Shown: positions 1-12,862, counted from the stretch's first letter. The stretch is 64,000 bases of DNA from Triops longicaudatus (GCA_022885665.1 JAGQDJ010000200.1:1-64000); one strand, 5' to 3'. A program made the numbers and translations. Notes: generated by a model not told the origin, from the letters alone.

Positions 1-112
1 ATTTATATATATATATATATAGTTCAAATTTATATATATATATATAGTTCAAATTATATATATATATATATATATAGTTCAAATTATATATATATATATA
101 TAGTTCAAATTT
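1..112. repeat. TA-rich minisatellite
   Basis: Blocks of (TA)n of variable length are separated four times by a GTTCAAAT spacer, giving a repeat unit of roughly 25-30 bp. The array runs off the left edge of the window, so its full size is unknown. No coding potential is seen. Confidence 0.9.
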
Positions 113-727
113 GTTTAAATATGAAGAAATGGGAGTACGCGTAATAACTACGTTTCCACTGTGTTGATACAGTTATTGAAGTCTTCTAGTGGGATTAATC
201 TCAAGGTGCACGTTGAACTTAAGGCACTTGACCATTTTCCTCAGCTCGTTCACACTGATTTGCTTTCAATGCTTTAAGAGAAAGAAAGGGAGAATGTCGA
301 TAGAAACGGTGGATACATTTATTGAAAGCCTTGTAAGCATTTGAATACCTCGAATCCTACCTGTGTTGTGCAACGAGCATCATAGATGTCGTCACCGTCA
401 ATGGTGAAATTGTTTACTTGAGCGCTTTTTTTTTTATTCTTTAACTTGCCTTTAACGTTCCATTAAAGAAGTCAATAGTGCACCGACATGAGAACAAATT
501 GTGAGACATTAGCATTGAAGTAACCATAATTGTAACCGTGTTCACACTGCTAGGTAAATCTGGTGGCAAAAGTAAGTATTTCTAGTTTAGTTTTAGTGCC
601 TTAGAAGTATATAATCTGATTGTTCACAAGCATATAAATCTGCTTTGGTTACCTATAGGAAGTATAATTTTTCCTGGAATAGTAATTTACAGATTTCTTA
701 TTGTTTTTCACTCTGTTCTTTTTGCAG

Positions 728-907
728 ATGAAACTATGTGATCACCGAGAAGTCTGCAAAGCTATTAGTGAGACTCCGTCGACGTACTTAGTCAACCCTA
801 AATGTCGGTGTCCCGCAAACTTGAACTGTGCTAGTACAACCACTGGTGCTGCCGTCCAAACAGTCAATTTCGGCAAAGGATTGTTGCATACTATTCGTTG
901 TCACTAA
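728..907 (+). CDS. Terminal exon of an unrecognised Cys-rich (probably secreted) protein; 5' part not found
   Basis: A pyrimidine-rich acceptor ending at 727 is followed by an open frame of 59 codons to TAA at 905-907. The peptide has six cysteines, five of them in the first half (C-x5-C, then a CRCP motif and another C) and the sixth as the penultimate residue. Regular cysteine spacing and the absence of hydrophobic segments fit the C-terminal domain of a small secreted arthropod peptide or growth-factor-like protein. I do not recognise the family. Upstream exons must lie left of 700 or outside the window; a GTAAGTA donor near 571 could close one, but no convincing coding exon precedes it. 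A chance ORF behind a good acceptor remains possible. Confidence 0.35.
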   Translation: MKLCDHREVCKAISETPSTYLVNPKCRCPANLNCASTTTGAAVQTVNFGKGLLHTIRCH

Positions 908-1226
908 GATTTGAATTAAACTTTTGATTTTGACTTGACGGTTACTGCAGGCAGACAAAGAAATAGAACCTGTGTAAAAATAGTATAAGAATCCTTTCAT
1001 TGAACTTTTACTTCATAATGAAACTAGTTGGTCTCTTTGAAACAAATTTCGTTTCTTGCTTCTTTATGTACAGCAGCAATACAATTTCTTCGCCATCACT
1101 ATACAAGATTAAGTTCGTTTCTCCAAGTGTTATGGTATTTCTACTTCACTTTGAGGATGGGGGTTTGATTTGATACAAAAGAGAGGGGTGAGCCGCCAAC
1201 CGACTTCGTAATGACTTTTCGGTGTC

Positions 1227-4200
1227 TCAGTCCGACCGTGACGAAGACGAGCGAGCCGTGGCAGCAGATGCGGCAACTGCAGCAGTTCGCGCCCAGTGTC
1301 CCAAAGGATGAAGCATCAGGGTAGCTCGTTGAGATCGCCGGTATTTGCTCTGGCATAAAATACGTTGAAAAGCTCTCTGGAAGTCACGCGAGGTACTCGC
1401 GTAAATGAACGGATTCAAGCAACTGTTGCAGTAGCCCAACCAGAAGAAGAAACTGAATAAGGGCTGTGGAATGTCGCAAACATGGCAAAACGCGCCTACA
1501 GGAACACACGAAACAGAAATTTCTCTTTAGTACCCGAAACCCTTTTATGCAACCCAAAAACCCTTTCACGGTACCACCAAACCCAAACTTCATCCTAGAA
1601 TAAGCAAGTCACGTATCTCTCTACCAAAACTGCAGTGAATAAAGTTGCTGTCAAAAACACACGAATGGAATTCATTAAAACGTTTACTGCTCGACAGAGA
1701 CTGCTACTATTAAGAGACTGAAATTGTAGCACACACAAATACGAGCTTCTTAATTAAGAGTGGCATCATGTTTAAAAATCATTAAAGGGAAAGCAGCCGG
1801 AAAGCGATGGCTTTCATTTCCTGTACAATTTCTTGACAAACAAAACCTTAAATTTAACTGTAAGTTAGTCATACATAGTTAAAGAAATTAACTATGGTTA
1901 ACTTATTCTAGTCAGTGTACTGACGAATTATAGCCTTTTAACTGCTGTATAGCTAATCCACAAAACTAACTATTGGGCATTAAATTACTGGAATTCTTTG
2001 GAAACATTACACTGGCAACTGAAATTCTCCAAAACTATCTTTCAAACTGACGGAAATTGTATATCTTTTTTAACCTGCAGGGGTGGCTAGATCCATCTAC
2101 AAATATTATTTGCAAGTTTTTCAAGTCTGACCAAACTTCAAATACAAGAGAATACTTGTATTTGAAGTAATTCTCCCGGAATACATTTTCCTGGAATAAG
2201 TTATGTTAAATGCCCTTGAAACACAGACTCTCTCGAAGAGGCTTAGGAATCTGCCGATATAAAAACTGGGTTGGATTTTTTTAAAAAAATTTTTACTTGA
2301 AGTTTGTCTTGGTTTGAAGCGCTTCTCTAAAGGCGAATTTAAATAAACGAAAAATGTAAAAAAAAAAATACTGAAAAGCTTCTCTCAGAATTCGCGAAAG
2401 GAAACAAGGTAAGGTAGGAGAAGATATATTTGCAAGTGTAATGCTATAGCTCCCATTGACTTGTATTTTTCTTGGCGTGTGAATAAAGTCGTAAAAAGTG
2501 AGCGTTTCTGCAACCGTTTAAGTGCATGAAGCGCTGTAACAGTGGAAAATCGAACTTCATCATTATGCGAACGACCTTCAGAATGCGTATAAATTAGAGT
2601 TCCAATTTTGTCATTTCCTTTTATGGAAGCCTCGATTATGACACGCCGTGAAATTATTTTTTCCTACAAGCGACGTGTCCTCGCATTTCTTTCGTTTAAA
2701 AAGAGACACGCTGCAACCCGTCTGTTCGGAGGGATACGAGCTCATCTTCTATGAGTTATAGCTATATGTAAGAGCTCATCATCCTCACGAGGAATAATAT
2801 AAGGGCAAATAAAAATACAAGTCAACTTTTACTTAATGATTAACTATAATGGACAGGCTGGAGTATCTTAATTTTTGTAAATGTACAAGAAAAGCATACA
2901 ATCAACATATTATGAACTTCAACTACACTGAATAGCTTTTTTGTTTCCGAGAGACTCGTTACAGCAACAATGGACCGTAAATTAAAGTATGCTCAAAACA
3001 GGAAACCCTAATCGTAAATTTTAGATATAATACGATACGATCTTTTTGTTTAGAATTCACTTCGTGGAAAAATCTTAAGCGTTAGCGGCTTTTTGAAACG
3101 AAAAACTAGGCAAAAGTGAACCATCGTCAAAAAAAAGGTTGAAAACCACCGATATAGAGCGCGTAAATTAATTTTTAGGTATTCTTCTCTTCGTGAAAGA
3201 AAATAAAAAAAACGAAACTACTTATTTACAAGCAATGTTACCACTGCGAACAGTTTATTTAGATCAGGCTGCGTTTCCTCACAGTGCTTAATGTGATAAA
3301 CCTGTGCTGTTTACTTAACCCCACTTACGATCGCTGGGCACTTAACCCTGGTTAAGTAAGAAAAATAGCCTTTAGGCAGGCTTCGCAGAGTTTAGTGGAA
3401 AATCAGCCCATTGATTCGAGAAAAATAAGTAAATCATATTACGTGGACAAACGACCCATGTGGCACAAGAGGAAAATGAAACAATAACGCAAAATCGTAG
3501 CAATAAGCATTAAAAGATTACTTTTAATGCTTATTGCTACGATTACTTTTAATAAAATATTACTTTTAATGCTTATTGCTACGATTACTTTTAATAAAAT
3601 ATTACTTTTAATGCTTATTGCTACGATTTTGCGGTATTGTTTCATTTTCGTCTTGTGCCACATGGGTCGTTTGTCCACGTAATATGATTTAGTTGTTTCT
3701 TGAATCAGTGGGCTGATTTTCCCCTAAACTCTGCGAAGCCTGCCTAAAGGCTATTTTTAAGATTACTTTTAAAGATTACTTTTAATGCTTATTGCGTATT
3801 TGTAATGCTTGGGGCTATTTTTAGTGGTGCTGAACATGTAAGCTACAGTACGTCATAAAATAGCTTACGGGTATTTTTTTTTCTCTCTGTGCGCGTAGGA
3901 GGAGCTTCTTCTTTGAAACTTAGTAAGCTCTTTGGGACGACTTTCCACTTATAAACCTGGATTTAGCCGTGTAGTACAAGAGTTGTCCGATAAGAATTAG
4001 CTGAGAAGGGTAAAGAGCCATAAGGGTCTTTCCTGACGTCACAAAGCGAAGCACGTGTGTGAGTAAATAAGCTTATCTCGCGCAAAACTTAAGACGAAAA
4101 AAATCCTCCTCAATCTCTCTCTCTCTCCGTATCAAAGCTAAAGGTGTGACATAATAGTAAAAAATCTAGACGGAGATACAAAATAAAACAAGAATTAATT

Positions 4201-7200
4201 AAAATAAAAATATAATATTTTTAAATTAAAAAAAAAACTCTTAAGATTGAAACGCTTAAAGATCAAGAGTCTTTAAGCGCTTAAAAGAGAAAATTTCATG
4301 AAGAAATACTAGAGTTTAGTTTTTAAAAAAATAAAAAAAAAAAAAAAAATTATATCGAAGTGCAATAAAATCGTTTTAAAGAACGTCTCGGGGAAAAGGA
4401 AAAAACTGTCCGATAAACCGAAGTTGTTTATATCATAATAATCTTTATATTACACAACTCCGGACCTTAAAACTCTTCGTTATAGCCGGCATTTCTTTAA
4501 AAAAAGATTCGTTATAACGAGATTCTACGTAAAAGGTAAACTTATTTTTCAGCTAAATTTAAGTTGCGACCCTTAAGGTAACCGGCTATCAGAGTAACTT
4601 TTCGACAGTAATGTAATGAACCGAAATATCTAATCTTTTTCAAAGATAATTTTTCGAAATATTCACAGAATAAATTCACAAAAAGAAAACAAAATTTCTT
4701 AAACTTTCCCAAAAAATCATGTAAAAAATCGGGCTTCGATGCATATTACATTATTTTGCGAGTTATTTATTTATTATAATAAGATATCCATCTGAAATTT
4801 GTTTTTGAGGTATGGCTTGACAAGTTCTCAATGCTATACGCCGAATCTTATGGGCAAACGAGCCTTAGCTAGTCCGTGGCCTTGGACGCAAATAAATCTT
4901 TTGCTTAATGAAAATTTGTCATAAAACTGCGAAAATTGGCCAAGGTTTACGTACCTACAGGTAAAATAATGAAGAAAGGGAACCAACAGAGGAGATAAAC
5001 GCCTACAACGATCCCTAGCGTCTTGGCCGCCTTTTTCTGCCGTCGAAACTTGAAAAGTCTGGTTGTCGATCCGGCAGAATTCGTACTCGATTGCGTCACC
5101 CTCCCTCGCGCACTCGAACTGGTCGAGCTATGACTCGTTGTACCATGGAAACTATGCTGCTTATAAAACGATGATCGTCCTGGTGCATGGAGATTGGACG
5201 AATTCGCGGCATTTGATGACAAACGTACTGCCGCATTGTTTGGATTTGATAGTGGCTTATCAGCCATCCCAGCCACTTCCAAGTATATCGTCGAATTTTT
5301 AAGGCCGTTGGCAGTTCTTTCTTCACCCGATTCGGAATAGCGCAGCGGGGATGTATTGCCTTCTGTGCGGGAAGCGTTGGCTAAATCTGCCGTCGATTTC
5401 GAAGCCGGTAAGAGACAGGCTGCGGTATTGGACGCGCCAGTATGGACTCGTAAAGTGATTTCCGTTTTGGAAGTTTTGACGCCGCTTTCCAGAAAACGCG
5501 TTTGCTTTAACGCGGCGCGGTAAATGCGCCAGTAAACCAACAAAATAATCAAAGTAGGTAAGTAGAAGGAGCCCGTTGAGGAAAAGACAACGTAACCCGG
5601 TTGGGTGGTTACTGTGCAGCTCAAGGGATTCGCTTGTGCTTCTCTCCAGCCCACCAGGGGGCCTATGCTAATGGCAAAGGAAGCTACCCATACCGTCAGA
5701 CAGAGAATGGTGACCCGTTTCTCGGTCATAATGGCCGAGTAATTGAGAGGCCGTGTCACCCCGATGTACCGATCCACGGATATGACACATAAAGACAAAA
5801 TCGACGCCGTGCAGCATAAAACGTCCACTGCGGCCCAGACGTCGCAAAAAATCGAACCAAAGTACCATTGCCCCGAGACCTACAATGGGAGAAAACAACC
5901 GTAAAAGCATAAGTACTCGTGCATCAATGAGATTAGTGCCTCGTAGGAGGCACGTACTTCAGGGAATAATCTCTATTAAATCTTAAAGCACCAGACACGG
6001 TCAAAGAATTACCCACTGACGATTCCATGAAATGGTTCTTTTAGTACTTGTTCGCACCATGCGGTTTACCCTGTGTGCGTGCATGTTTAAAGTCAGTTAA
6101 GAAATTGCTATCAAGCTTCGGAGAATGCGACCACAACTTGATGAGCTTTAACCTGGAGGGAAATCAAAACCAAAGTTAAGCTTTAGGGTAGAGGGCGTTC
6201 TAAACGGTAAGCACCGATAATTTTTACCTCAGTTTACATTACTTTTCTTTACTTTTTCTTATTTTTTATTTTCTTGGTAGTTTTTCTGTCTTTCTTTATA
6301 ATTTCGTTTCATTAATTCGGCTTTTAGTTACTTTCTTTGTGATTTTTATTAGTTTTTCCAATCAATGTGAATTTGAGACGTCTAATCATGTAAATTAGTA
6401 AATTATTATTAACGTTATAAAATTAAGTTAATAGACTAATTTACCAAGGGTATATTTCTCTCTGAAGGATACAACGCGGCTAAATTTGTAGTGTTTACAT
6501 CACGTGGCCATCAGTCGCAGAAGAAGACTAGCTTTTCAGCCCGCGTACAAAACAACCTCTGTTGCCATTCATGGTTTGTTGATCCCTCGCTTGCATTCAA
6601 CACAACATTGAGTAGTTTAGTGAAACAGCTGAGTAAAGTTAACTCGGAAGGCTTTCCATTCCTTATCTCAAATCTTGATGTCACTCAAATTTTTAGCTGC
6701 CTACACTTGTTCACACAATTCTTCCTGTGCCAGCTACTGAGAAGCTATTGACATCTAGCGGAAACCTTATTGAACATAGTTGTTTAAATTTTTAATTAAT
6801 TTTGATGGTTTGAGCAAAGCACATTGCCGGGATTGTACGTCCCTGAGGTTATTTTTGTAGCTCTTACTGCAAGCCTTTGTACTTTAAAACACTTTCGTTG
6901 AAATGGGGCGCAGTACATCAGCCTTGTACAAGTAACAATCCTTCAACTCTTCTCACTAGGCATGGAGTCAGCCTCTAACCTGTCATTAAGTCATTAACTA
7001 ATCATGTCATTAAGTGTAAAAGTTGTATTCCAGAAGAAATTACTAAACGAATTTCTGTCTATTAAGCAAGTTAACTTTATAGCCTTTCTTATTTTTCCTA
7101 AATAATGTAAACGGTTAAGAAATAAAAGGTTTCCGTTTCATTTGTAACTGACCCTCCGATAAATCAAAAGTTATCCAGAACTAAGCCGCATGTCACCTTG

Positions 7201-8086
7201 TGTCCCGTGGGAAAAATATGAATTCCGTATGGGAAAATTTAAAAAAAAAAATAATGACAGAGAAAAATATCCTGCTCTGTCAACAATACTTCAGAATAGT
7301 TATGCACACATTAAGTTGAAGTTTTCTGAAAAAATTGCTTGCATGAATAATTTGTAAAAGGCTAAAATTCTTGAAATTCTCTATACTGCTGTCGAGTTTT
7401 TCAATAGAACGAAGGAAAAACTTTGGTCTTTCATAATAAAAACAGAAGACGCAGCTGGGGAAGAAAGACAAGAAACCTAATTTCCTGAGGTCAATTGCAG
7501 AGAAAATATCGTTTCTTCATTTCTTTTCCCAGCCTTTTGACGGACACTTAATAATTTCTGCCCAAATACTCATACGTCCAGATGTCGTAAGCAGGCTGTC
7601 TCAAGAACAGCATGACTATGCAGCTGTAGTTCCACGTACACAAAAAAATGCTTAAGTATACTTCCCTAGCTTACAGGTTTCGTGTACTTTATCTCTTTTA
7701 TTTCACACTTGAAGCCGTGAGAGGAAAGAAAAGCGAACACTTTGTGACAAGAAGGTAATTAATTGCGTGTCAGTCAGAAAATCATTTTCAAGGGAGTTGG
7801 GAGAAAAACGAACCAAGTCCGATTTACTAACTTCTAAGGTCGCTGAGAAAGGAAGCACCAATGTTCCCAGCAACAGATCGGCGACGGCCAAGTTTACAAT
7901 CAAATAGTGAGTAGGGCTGCGTAAGTGTGGACTTAACAAGACGGCGAATAAAACTAACAAGTTGCCACCGATTGTCAATACCACAATCACCACCGAGCTT
8001 AACGAGACGAACACTGACGTGATCGTCCACTGGAAAACATTGTCTGTCAGAGAAGTGTTCACGTAGCTAGATTCGTTGACGGACAT
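1227..8086 (-). CDS. Alpha-1-adrenergic-like aminergic GPCR (probable octopamine receptor, OAMB/OA1 type)
   Basis: Three coding exons on the minus strand, 8086-7832, 5879-4955 and 1495-1227, join in phase (0, then 1) to give 482 aa. All seven helices are visible. TM1 has GGN, TM2 has LAVAD and TM3 carries the amine-binding Asp104. DRY lies at 121-123, the YRAA segment ends TM5, CWFPFF is in TM6 and NPFIY in TM7. Cys97 can pair with the ECL2 cysteine. The third cytoplasmic loop is about 130 residues and rich in Ser, Thr and Asn. Closest recalled families are vertebrate alpha-1 adrenoceptors (KKAAKTLGIVVG before TM6, FWLGYCNSCLNP in TM7) and insect OAMB, which share the motif after TM5. A Gq-coupled octopamine or noradrenaline-type receptor in the plasma membrane is inferred; the ligand cannot be read from sequence. 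Introns of 2.0 and 3.5 kb follow TM2 and TM6. The start ATG is the first in the exon. Confidence 0.9.
3361..3758. mobile_element. Foldback (long inverted repeat) element with 42-bp tandem repeats in its loop
   Basis: The left arm (about 3361-3515) and right arm (about 3610-3758) are near-perfect reverse complements for roughly 150 bp. Their outer ends both read AAAAATAGCCTTTAGGCAGG inward from the edge. The loop and inner right arm hold three copies of a 42-bp unit starting at 3517, 3559 and 3601. The trinucleotide AAG abuts both ends and may be a short target duplication. There is no transposase ORF, so it is non-autonomous. It lies in intron 2 of the receptor gene, and the transcript could fold into a long hairpin. 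Confidence 0.85.
4350..4531. mobile_element. Decayed MITE-like copy of the TTCGTTATAACGAA family (copy A)
   Basis: The stretch holds several degenerate TTCGTTATA motifs. Its right end, read on the minus strand, gives AGAATCTCGTTATAACGAA, the same terminal sequence seen in the copies at 8.6-9.5 kb and 54.8 kb. The left boundary is a guess. This terminal pattern is common among pogo/Tigger-related MITEs of arthropods (recollection, not a search). Confidence 0.5.
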
Positions 8087-8616
8087 ATTTTTCTTGCTTT
8101 TATGATTTACAAGCTTCTCGTCGCTTGAAGCTTGTTTCTCAAAATAGAACCACGCAGAAAGAAAAATTTAGTCAAGAAGAAAAGAAGAGAAAAAACGTAT
8201 AGCTGATGTTCTTCGTCGGGATGAACCGCTTCAACTGCTTTCGGTGGTAGTGAAAAGCCCCTTGCGGTTCCGACAGAGGGTGACGACGATCGCTTCAAGC
8301 TGCCGGCCCATTGGCCGCCGCTTACGCTAACGACGATACAACCCATACCGTACATCCCTCACATTCAATCCCCCATTTTAAACTACGAGCCTCAACTACT
8401 TTTTTTCCTGCGTAAAAACGCGCGATAATGCTTGCCAATATTTTTCCCTCTTAAATTCATCCCGAGTTATAGGCAACTGCCCCATAAAAGATGCGAGAAG
8501 AAAAACTTCCAACAATCAAAACCAGATAAATGCTGATCAATATGATTCCCCTTCTCGGTACACTACCCTTTTCCCCCACCTTCTGCACTGACACTTGATA
8601 CTTTATTAAATACAGG
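8087..8616. other. Upstream region of the receptor gene
   Basis: This is the 5' flank of the minus-strand receptor. It should contain its 5' UTR and promoter, but I see no clear TATA box or initiator and no upstream coding exon. The antisense-direction 82-codon ORF here has no recognisable features. Confidence 0.4.
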
Positions 8617-9495
8617 AAGAGCTCTCTATAACTTCCTCGATTACAAGAAAAACTGTTCGATATACCCGAGGTTCGTTATACATGTGTCCTATACTTTCTT
8701 ACACATTATCGTAGCACACAGTCTTTCCATTTCTCCGCAATAACCAAACGATCGTTATGAAAGGGTTCGTTATTGCAAGATTCCAAATATCCCGTTATAA
8801 CGAACTGTGTACAATTTAGCTCGTGAAAGTAAAATCGCCTGTACATTTATTTATCACTACTCGTATAATGAACATACAAAGAGACAAGCAAGCGTACATT
8901 ATATCCAAAGTTCGTTATATCCGATGATTTGTCTGTAAATTGACGTAACCTTGTATATTTTGATTTCTCCAAAAGTAGTTTCCAGTTTGCTGTGCAGGGA
9001 AATCTTGCTCGTTATAAAAAATTATTTTATAACGAACTGTCGACTATAACAGATGATACACAACGTCTCGAAAAGAGCTTCGGATACAATAAAAGCTCAA
9101 TATAACGTACACACAGAGGGACGCAAAATGTGTCCGTTATAGCCGATTGTATGTAATAGTACTGGAATAAATTATTTTCATTTTGCCGAAATACGTGGAC
9201 TTGTACACAAAGTCGATTGTTCGTTACAAAGGATGTACGTTATAACAAGGTTTTACTGTTTAACCAATTTCGGATGTACGGAATGGTATTTTTGCCTGTA
9301 GGAGGTTCGTTATAATGTGATTGACGTAGGAAAAAGAACTTCAAGATCACAACAATTGTTCGTTCCGGAAGTTCGTTATACCCAATGCTTTTTTTTTCAA
9401 TTAACTTACCGCAAAACCTTTTGTTTAATCCATCACACTGAATAATTCTCTACAGAGAGGGGTTCGCTATAGTTCGCTACAGCGAGACTCCATTG
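8617..9495. repeat. Array of degenerate TTCGTTATA/TATAACGAA palindromes (copy B of the MITE-like family)
   Basis: About a dozen copies of GTTCGTTATA or its complement lie at irregular spacing, for example near 8671, 8765, 8793, 8910, 9009-9036 (a 28-bp inverted pair), 9218, 9304 and 9370. The right end, read inward on the minus strand, is CAATGGAGTCTCGCTGTAGC, matching the terminal sequence of the copy at 54.8 kb. The left end (CAGGAAGAGCTCTCTATAAC) is a weaker match. No ORF of transposase size is present. Confidence 0.65.
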
Positions 9496-12400
9496 CACCA
9501 TTTGTTTGTTGAGCTGGTTTCTTTGGGGACACGAACATAAAAGTTTCCCTCGGCCTTTTATTAACTCATAACACAAATGGACATGGAACATTTACACATT
9601 TTTCTTTTTAAAACACTTCGCATGTGTTGTTTCACCGACTGCCTTACGTCCTGGCCAGGTAATCCTCCCCCGTGGAGCCGTATTGGGTACGGTGGAAGTA
9701 CGTACTTAGCTTTTTTAAGGCTCCAATTCTCTTAAAATCTTGCCAAAGCCAGGCATTTTTACGGCTCGAAAGGTGCACAACGTTAGCGAACGTTGGTGTG
9801 TCGACGTCGTTGTGTCTCCTGAAACCAGGTTATGCCAACGCAGACGACTGTCATTCACAGCAATGATTTGATATACGATCCTTGATCTAAGTTTGATATT
9901 AATATGTACCAGGTCGTGTAATTTCATTATCAGGCGAAGACCTTCAAAGTATCCCGCGTATCATTAGGGTGTCACCCGTGCCACCCCATACAGGTTCTCC
10001 CTGCTGCGTCCACGTTTGCACACGTGACGTAGCGTGGAAGCTGGTGCAAGGGCACAGGTGTATGTTGTGTTGTCTTGACGGAAATAGCATATTTTTCTCG
10101 AAACCGAAAAAGCCCAAGAGAAAAACCTCACTTCGACGCTAATGAAGCTACTGATAAATATAAGGTGCTTCTCTGAGTAAATGCGCCATGGAAGAAAAAG
10201 GCGGCAGGAAGTCTGTGTGTAGACAAGCCACGACGCTGAGGCGAAAACGGCATTCCTACAGAAGCCAAAAAAAGGAAAAAAGGCCAGCTAATTGCACAAG
10301 CTCCGAAGGCTTATTGGACTCGTTTGTTGACTTAAACGTAATGGAGGCGCAATGTGAGAAATAAACCTTCCTTTCATTTTCCGGGTAATTGTTCCCGTCC
10401 TCCGGTTTCAAACAGTCTCTCATTCAACAACCTGGTTCGCCTCACTCTATTCTTATTAACAACCTGATCCAAACATACGTTCCTTTGAACCAAACATCAA
10501 CGATAGGTATATCGTGACGCCTCCGCTGAGAGGTTTTAATTAATTACCTGAGCCGGCATGCTATTGTAGCTACCTCAGAGGGAAAAGACGACAGGAAACA
10601 AGAGAAAGGTTTGGCTCGGGAGATGTAAAAGCGCAGGAAGGCACTAAAAGAGCAATTCGTGTGCCATTTGGTTGGTTTCCAAATGATGGCCAAAGACGTT
10701 TGCCAATGTACGGGACAAGCATTGGATTGTAATTTTAGCGCTATCACCAAAAAACAAAAAACAAAAAAAAAAAAAAAAAAAAAAAAAACTAACAAAGCTT
10801 TGGAATAATCGACCAAACGCAGTTTAGACCACGTTCATACAACCTAGTGTACCCTGGGTAAGTCAAGCCCTCCGGCTAACCAGGATTTTGTCCTCATTTC
10901 TGCACTATGTCTGCATTGCTACAAATCCATGTTTCCATAGAAGTAAGTCATTTCCCTAACTTACTTCTGGAAAATACTCAACACTCTACAGAGCAAAGAA
11001 TAATTCAGCATGCAGGACGTGATTTACATAGAGAGAAGCTACCTTCAATGATCTAAGTTAATATCACGGTTAAAATTACATTGTCATTAAGTTGGGTTAA
11101 CGTTGCATTTTAATCGAACGAGTTGAGTAAAAGTTACCATAGATTATGAAGGGGTCAAATTACATTGAATTTACTTACCTAAGCAAAGTTCCACTCGCAT
11201 TTCGTAGAAACTGAAATGTTTTTATTTCAGGCAGACATGTTTTCAGACAGGCTTCCTGCACTTCACACAAGGCCGGCTGGCGTCCCTCACGCGCCCGAGG
11301 CATACTACAAATTTGCCGCTACTTCGTTCACATTTGAAATGTTTATTATTTACTTAAATTCAAGCACAAAAGAGTTTTCTTGTATATTCGTATGTTTTTT
11401 CTCGTATATGATTTCACAGTAATGTCACAACATACAAGCAGTATTAACTGTATTGGAATGCGTCTGATTTTTTTTTTACCTTCTTAATTTAAACTTTAAA
11501 TAGTTCAAGCTTTCCACTGTTCAACTCCTTTTAACCTTTCAATAGTCCTAGGTAGTGTTAGGATTTCAGAAATGTCGTGGGTAAAATTTCAGAACAGTAA
11601 ATTGAAATGTCAAAGTTTGAATGAATGGACAAAAAAGAGGAACCTACAATATTTCTTTATTTTTCCTCCTTAAATTCTACACGAGTTGTTGTTGTTGTTA
11701 ACCGTAACGAACTCAAGAGCTCTTTTATTTTTTTTAAAAAAAGCACAAGTCTATGCGTAAGCTTGAACTATCTCGGGAAAATGTACCCCAAATTTTGAAC
11801 TATGTTCAGCAAATCGTCCACGCACATTTACAATTTTCCAGGGTCTTGGGTTTCCACGTGGCCTAAATTGTAAGCTGTTCGTTGAGAAGTACCAATGTAG
11901 CTAGAAGTAGTAATGCCGTGGGAAAGGTCTTCTTGTTTACTGAACAGGCAATCTTTGTTTACACAACCCACTGTGTCGTTGCACACTAATCGTTAATCAC
12001 GGACATCGAAAAAACGGAGTCTGCCACTCGGTGTGAAACGTGCAAATCTTGAGAACACGAACACAGACATAGAAACTTCGTCTCTGAACAGGCACTCTAG
12101 CCAAGTTGTACAGCTACTTAATTTAAACGGCAGAAGACAAGTAGACAAGATATATGACATTTTTTTGGAACGGGAGGCAGTCGTTGAGAAATGTTAATGT
12201 CAAGTAGTAGTGAAAAATTCGTTGTTGAAGCGTAGTGTAAAATAAATAGGCATACGAACGAAACTAGTTTAAAATTATAAAATTAATAAAGCCTATTTAA
12301 AGATATAGACTGAATGCCAGTTTGCTTGTGAACTACCCTTGATGTATGCATAGGGAAACATAGGGAACGTAGGGAAATAGCTCGTTGACGAACAGCCTCA

Positions 12401-12862
12401 AAAAGTCGAACACATCCTATCTTCAAAGACTTAATGAGGTCTCGTGAGAAGAATAGTCTCATTTAGGCTAAAATTGTCAATACAACGAGTTAAAAAAGTC
12501 AGGGTTGTCAGGAAGGAAAACTGGCAATATTTGACCTTGGAGTGTCCATAGAATTAACCTCTGAGTAACCTCATAATTGGAAAGGAGTTCGTAACATAAT
12601 CTCCAGTCTCTCACTTTCCAGGAATTTTGTGTAAATGGAAAATTGGGGGATTGAATATTATCACAATTTATAAAATAATCAATCTTAACTAATACGTGGG
12701 CTGCAACACATCACACGCTTGACTTCCCACACAACGACCGACCACATTCCTCTAAGTCACCCTCATTCTTCCGACTTCGACAAGTATGCTGTTAGCCTAT
12801 GCCAAAAACCAGGACCAATTGAAACATATCTTTCTAGGCGTCATTTTGCGAAGAAAAAAGCC
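9496..12862. other. Intergenic stretch, no supported gene
   Basis: No ORF here combines length, splice sites and a recognisable motif. A poly(A) tract lies at about 10748-10789. An acceptor-like TTTTTATTTCAG at 11218-11229 precedes a short open frame, but no partner exon was found. Short T/A runs are otherwise the only structure. Confidence 0.5.

Noticed and set aside
1141..1356. Alternative minus-strand frame at the receptor's 3' end
   Set aside because: The NPFIY-containing frame continues directly into the tail and its own stop. The alternative frame has no acceptor to join it in phase.
6491..6751. 86-codon plus-strand ORF inside the receptor's first intron
   Set aside because: No ATG at its start, no splice signals fitting a gene and no motif. 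It could be an old repeat fragment.
11230..11422. Exon-like open frame after TTTTTATTTCAG
   Set aside because: It has no donor and no partner exon, and it runs into AT-rich sequence that translates to a hydrophobic, non-specific tail.
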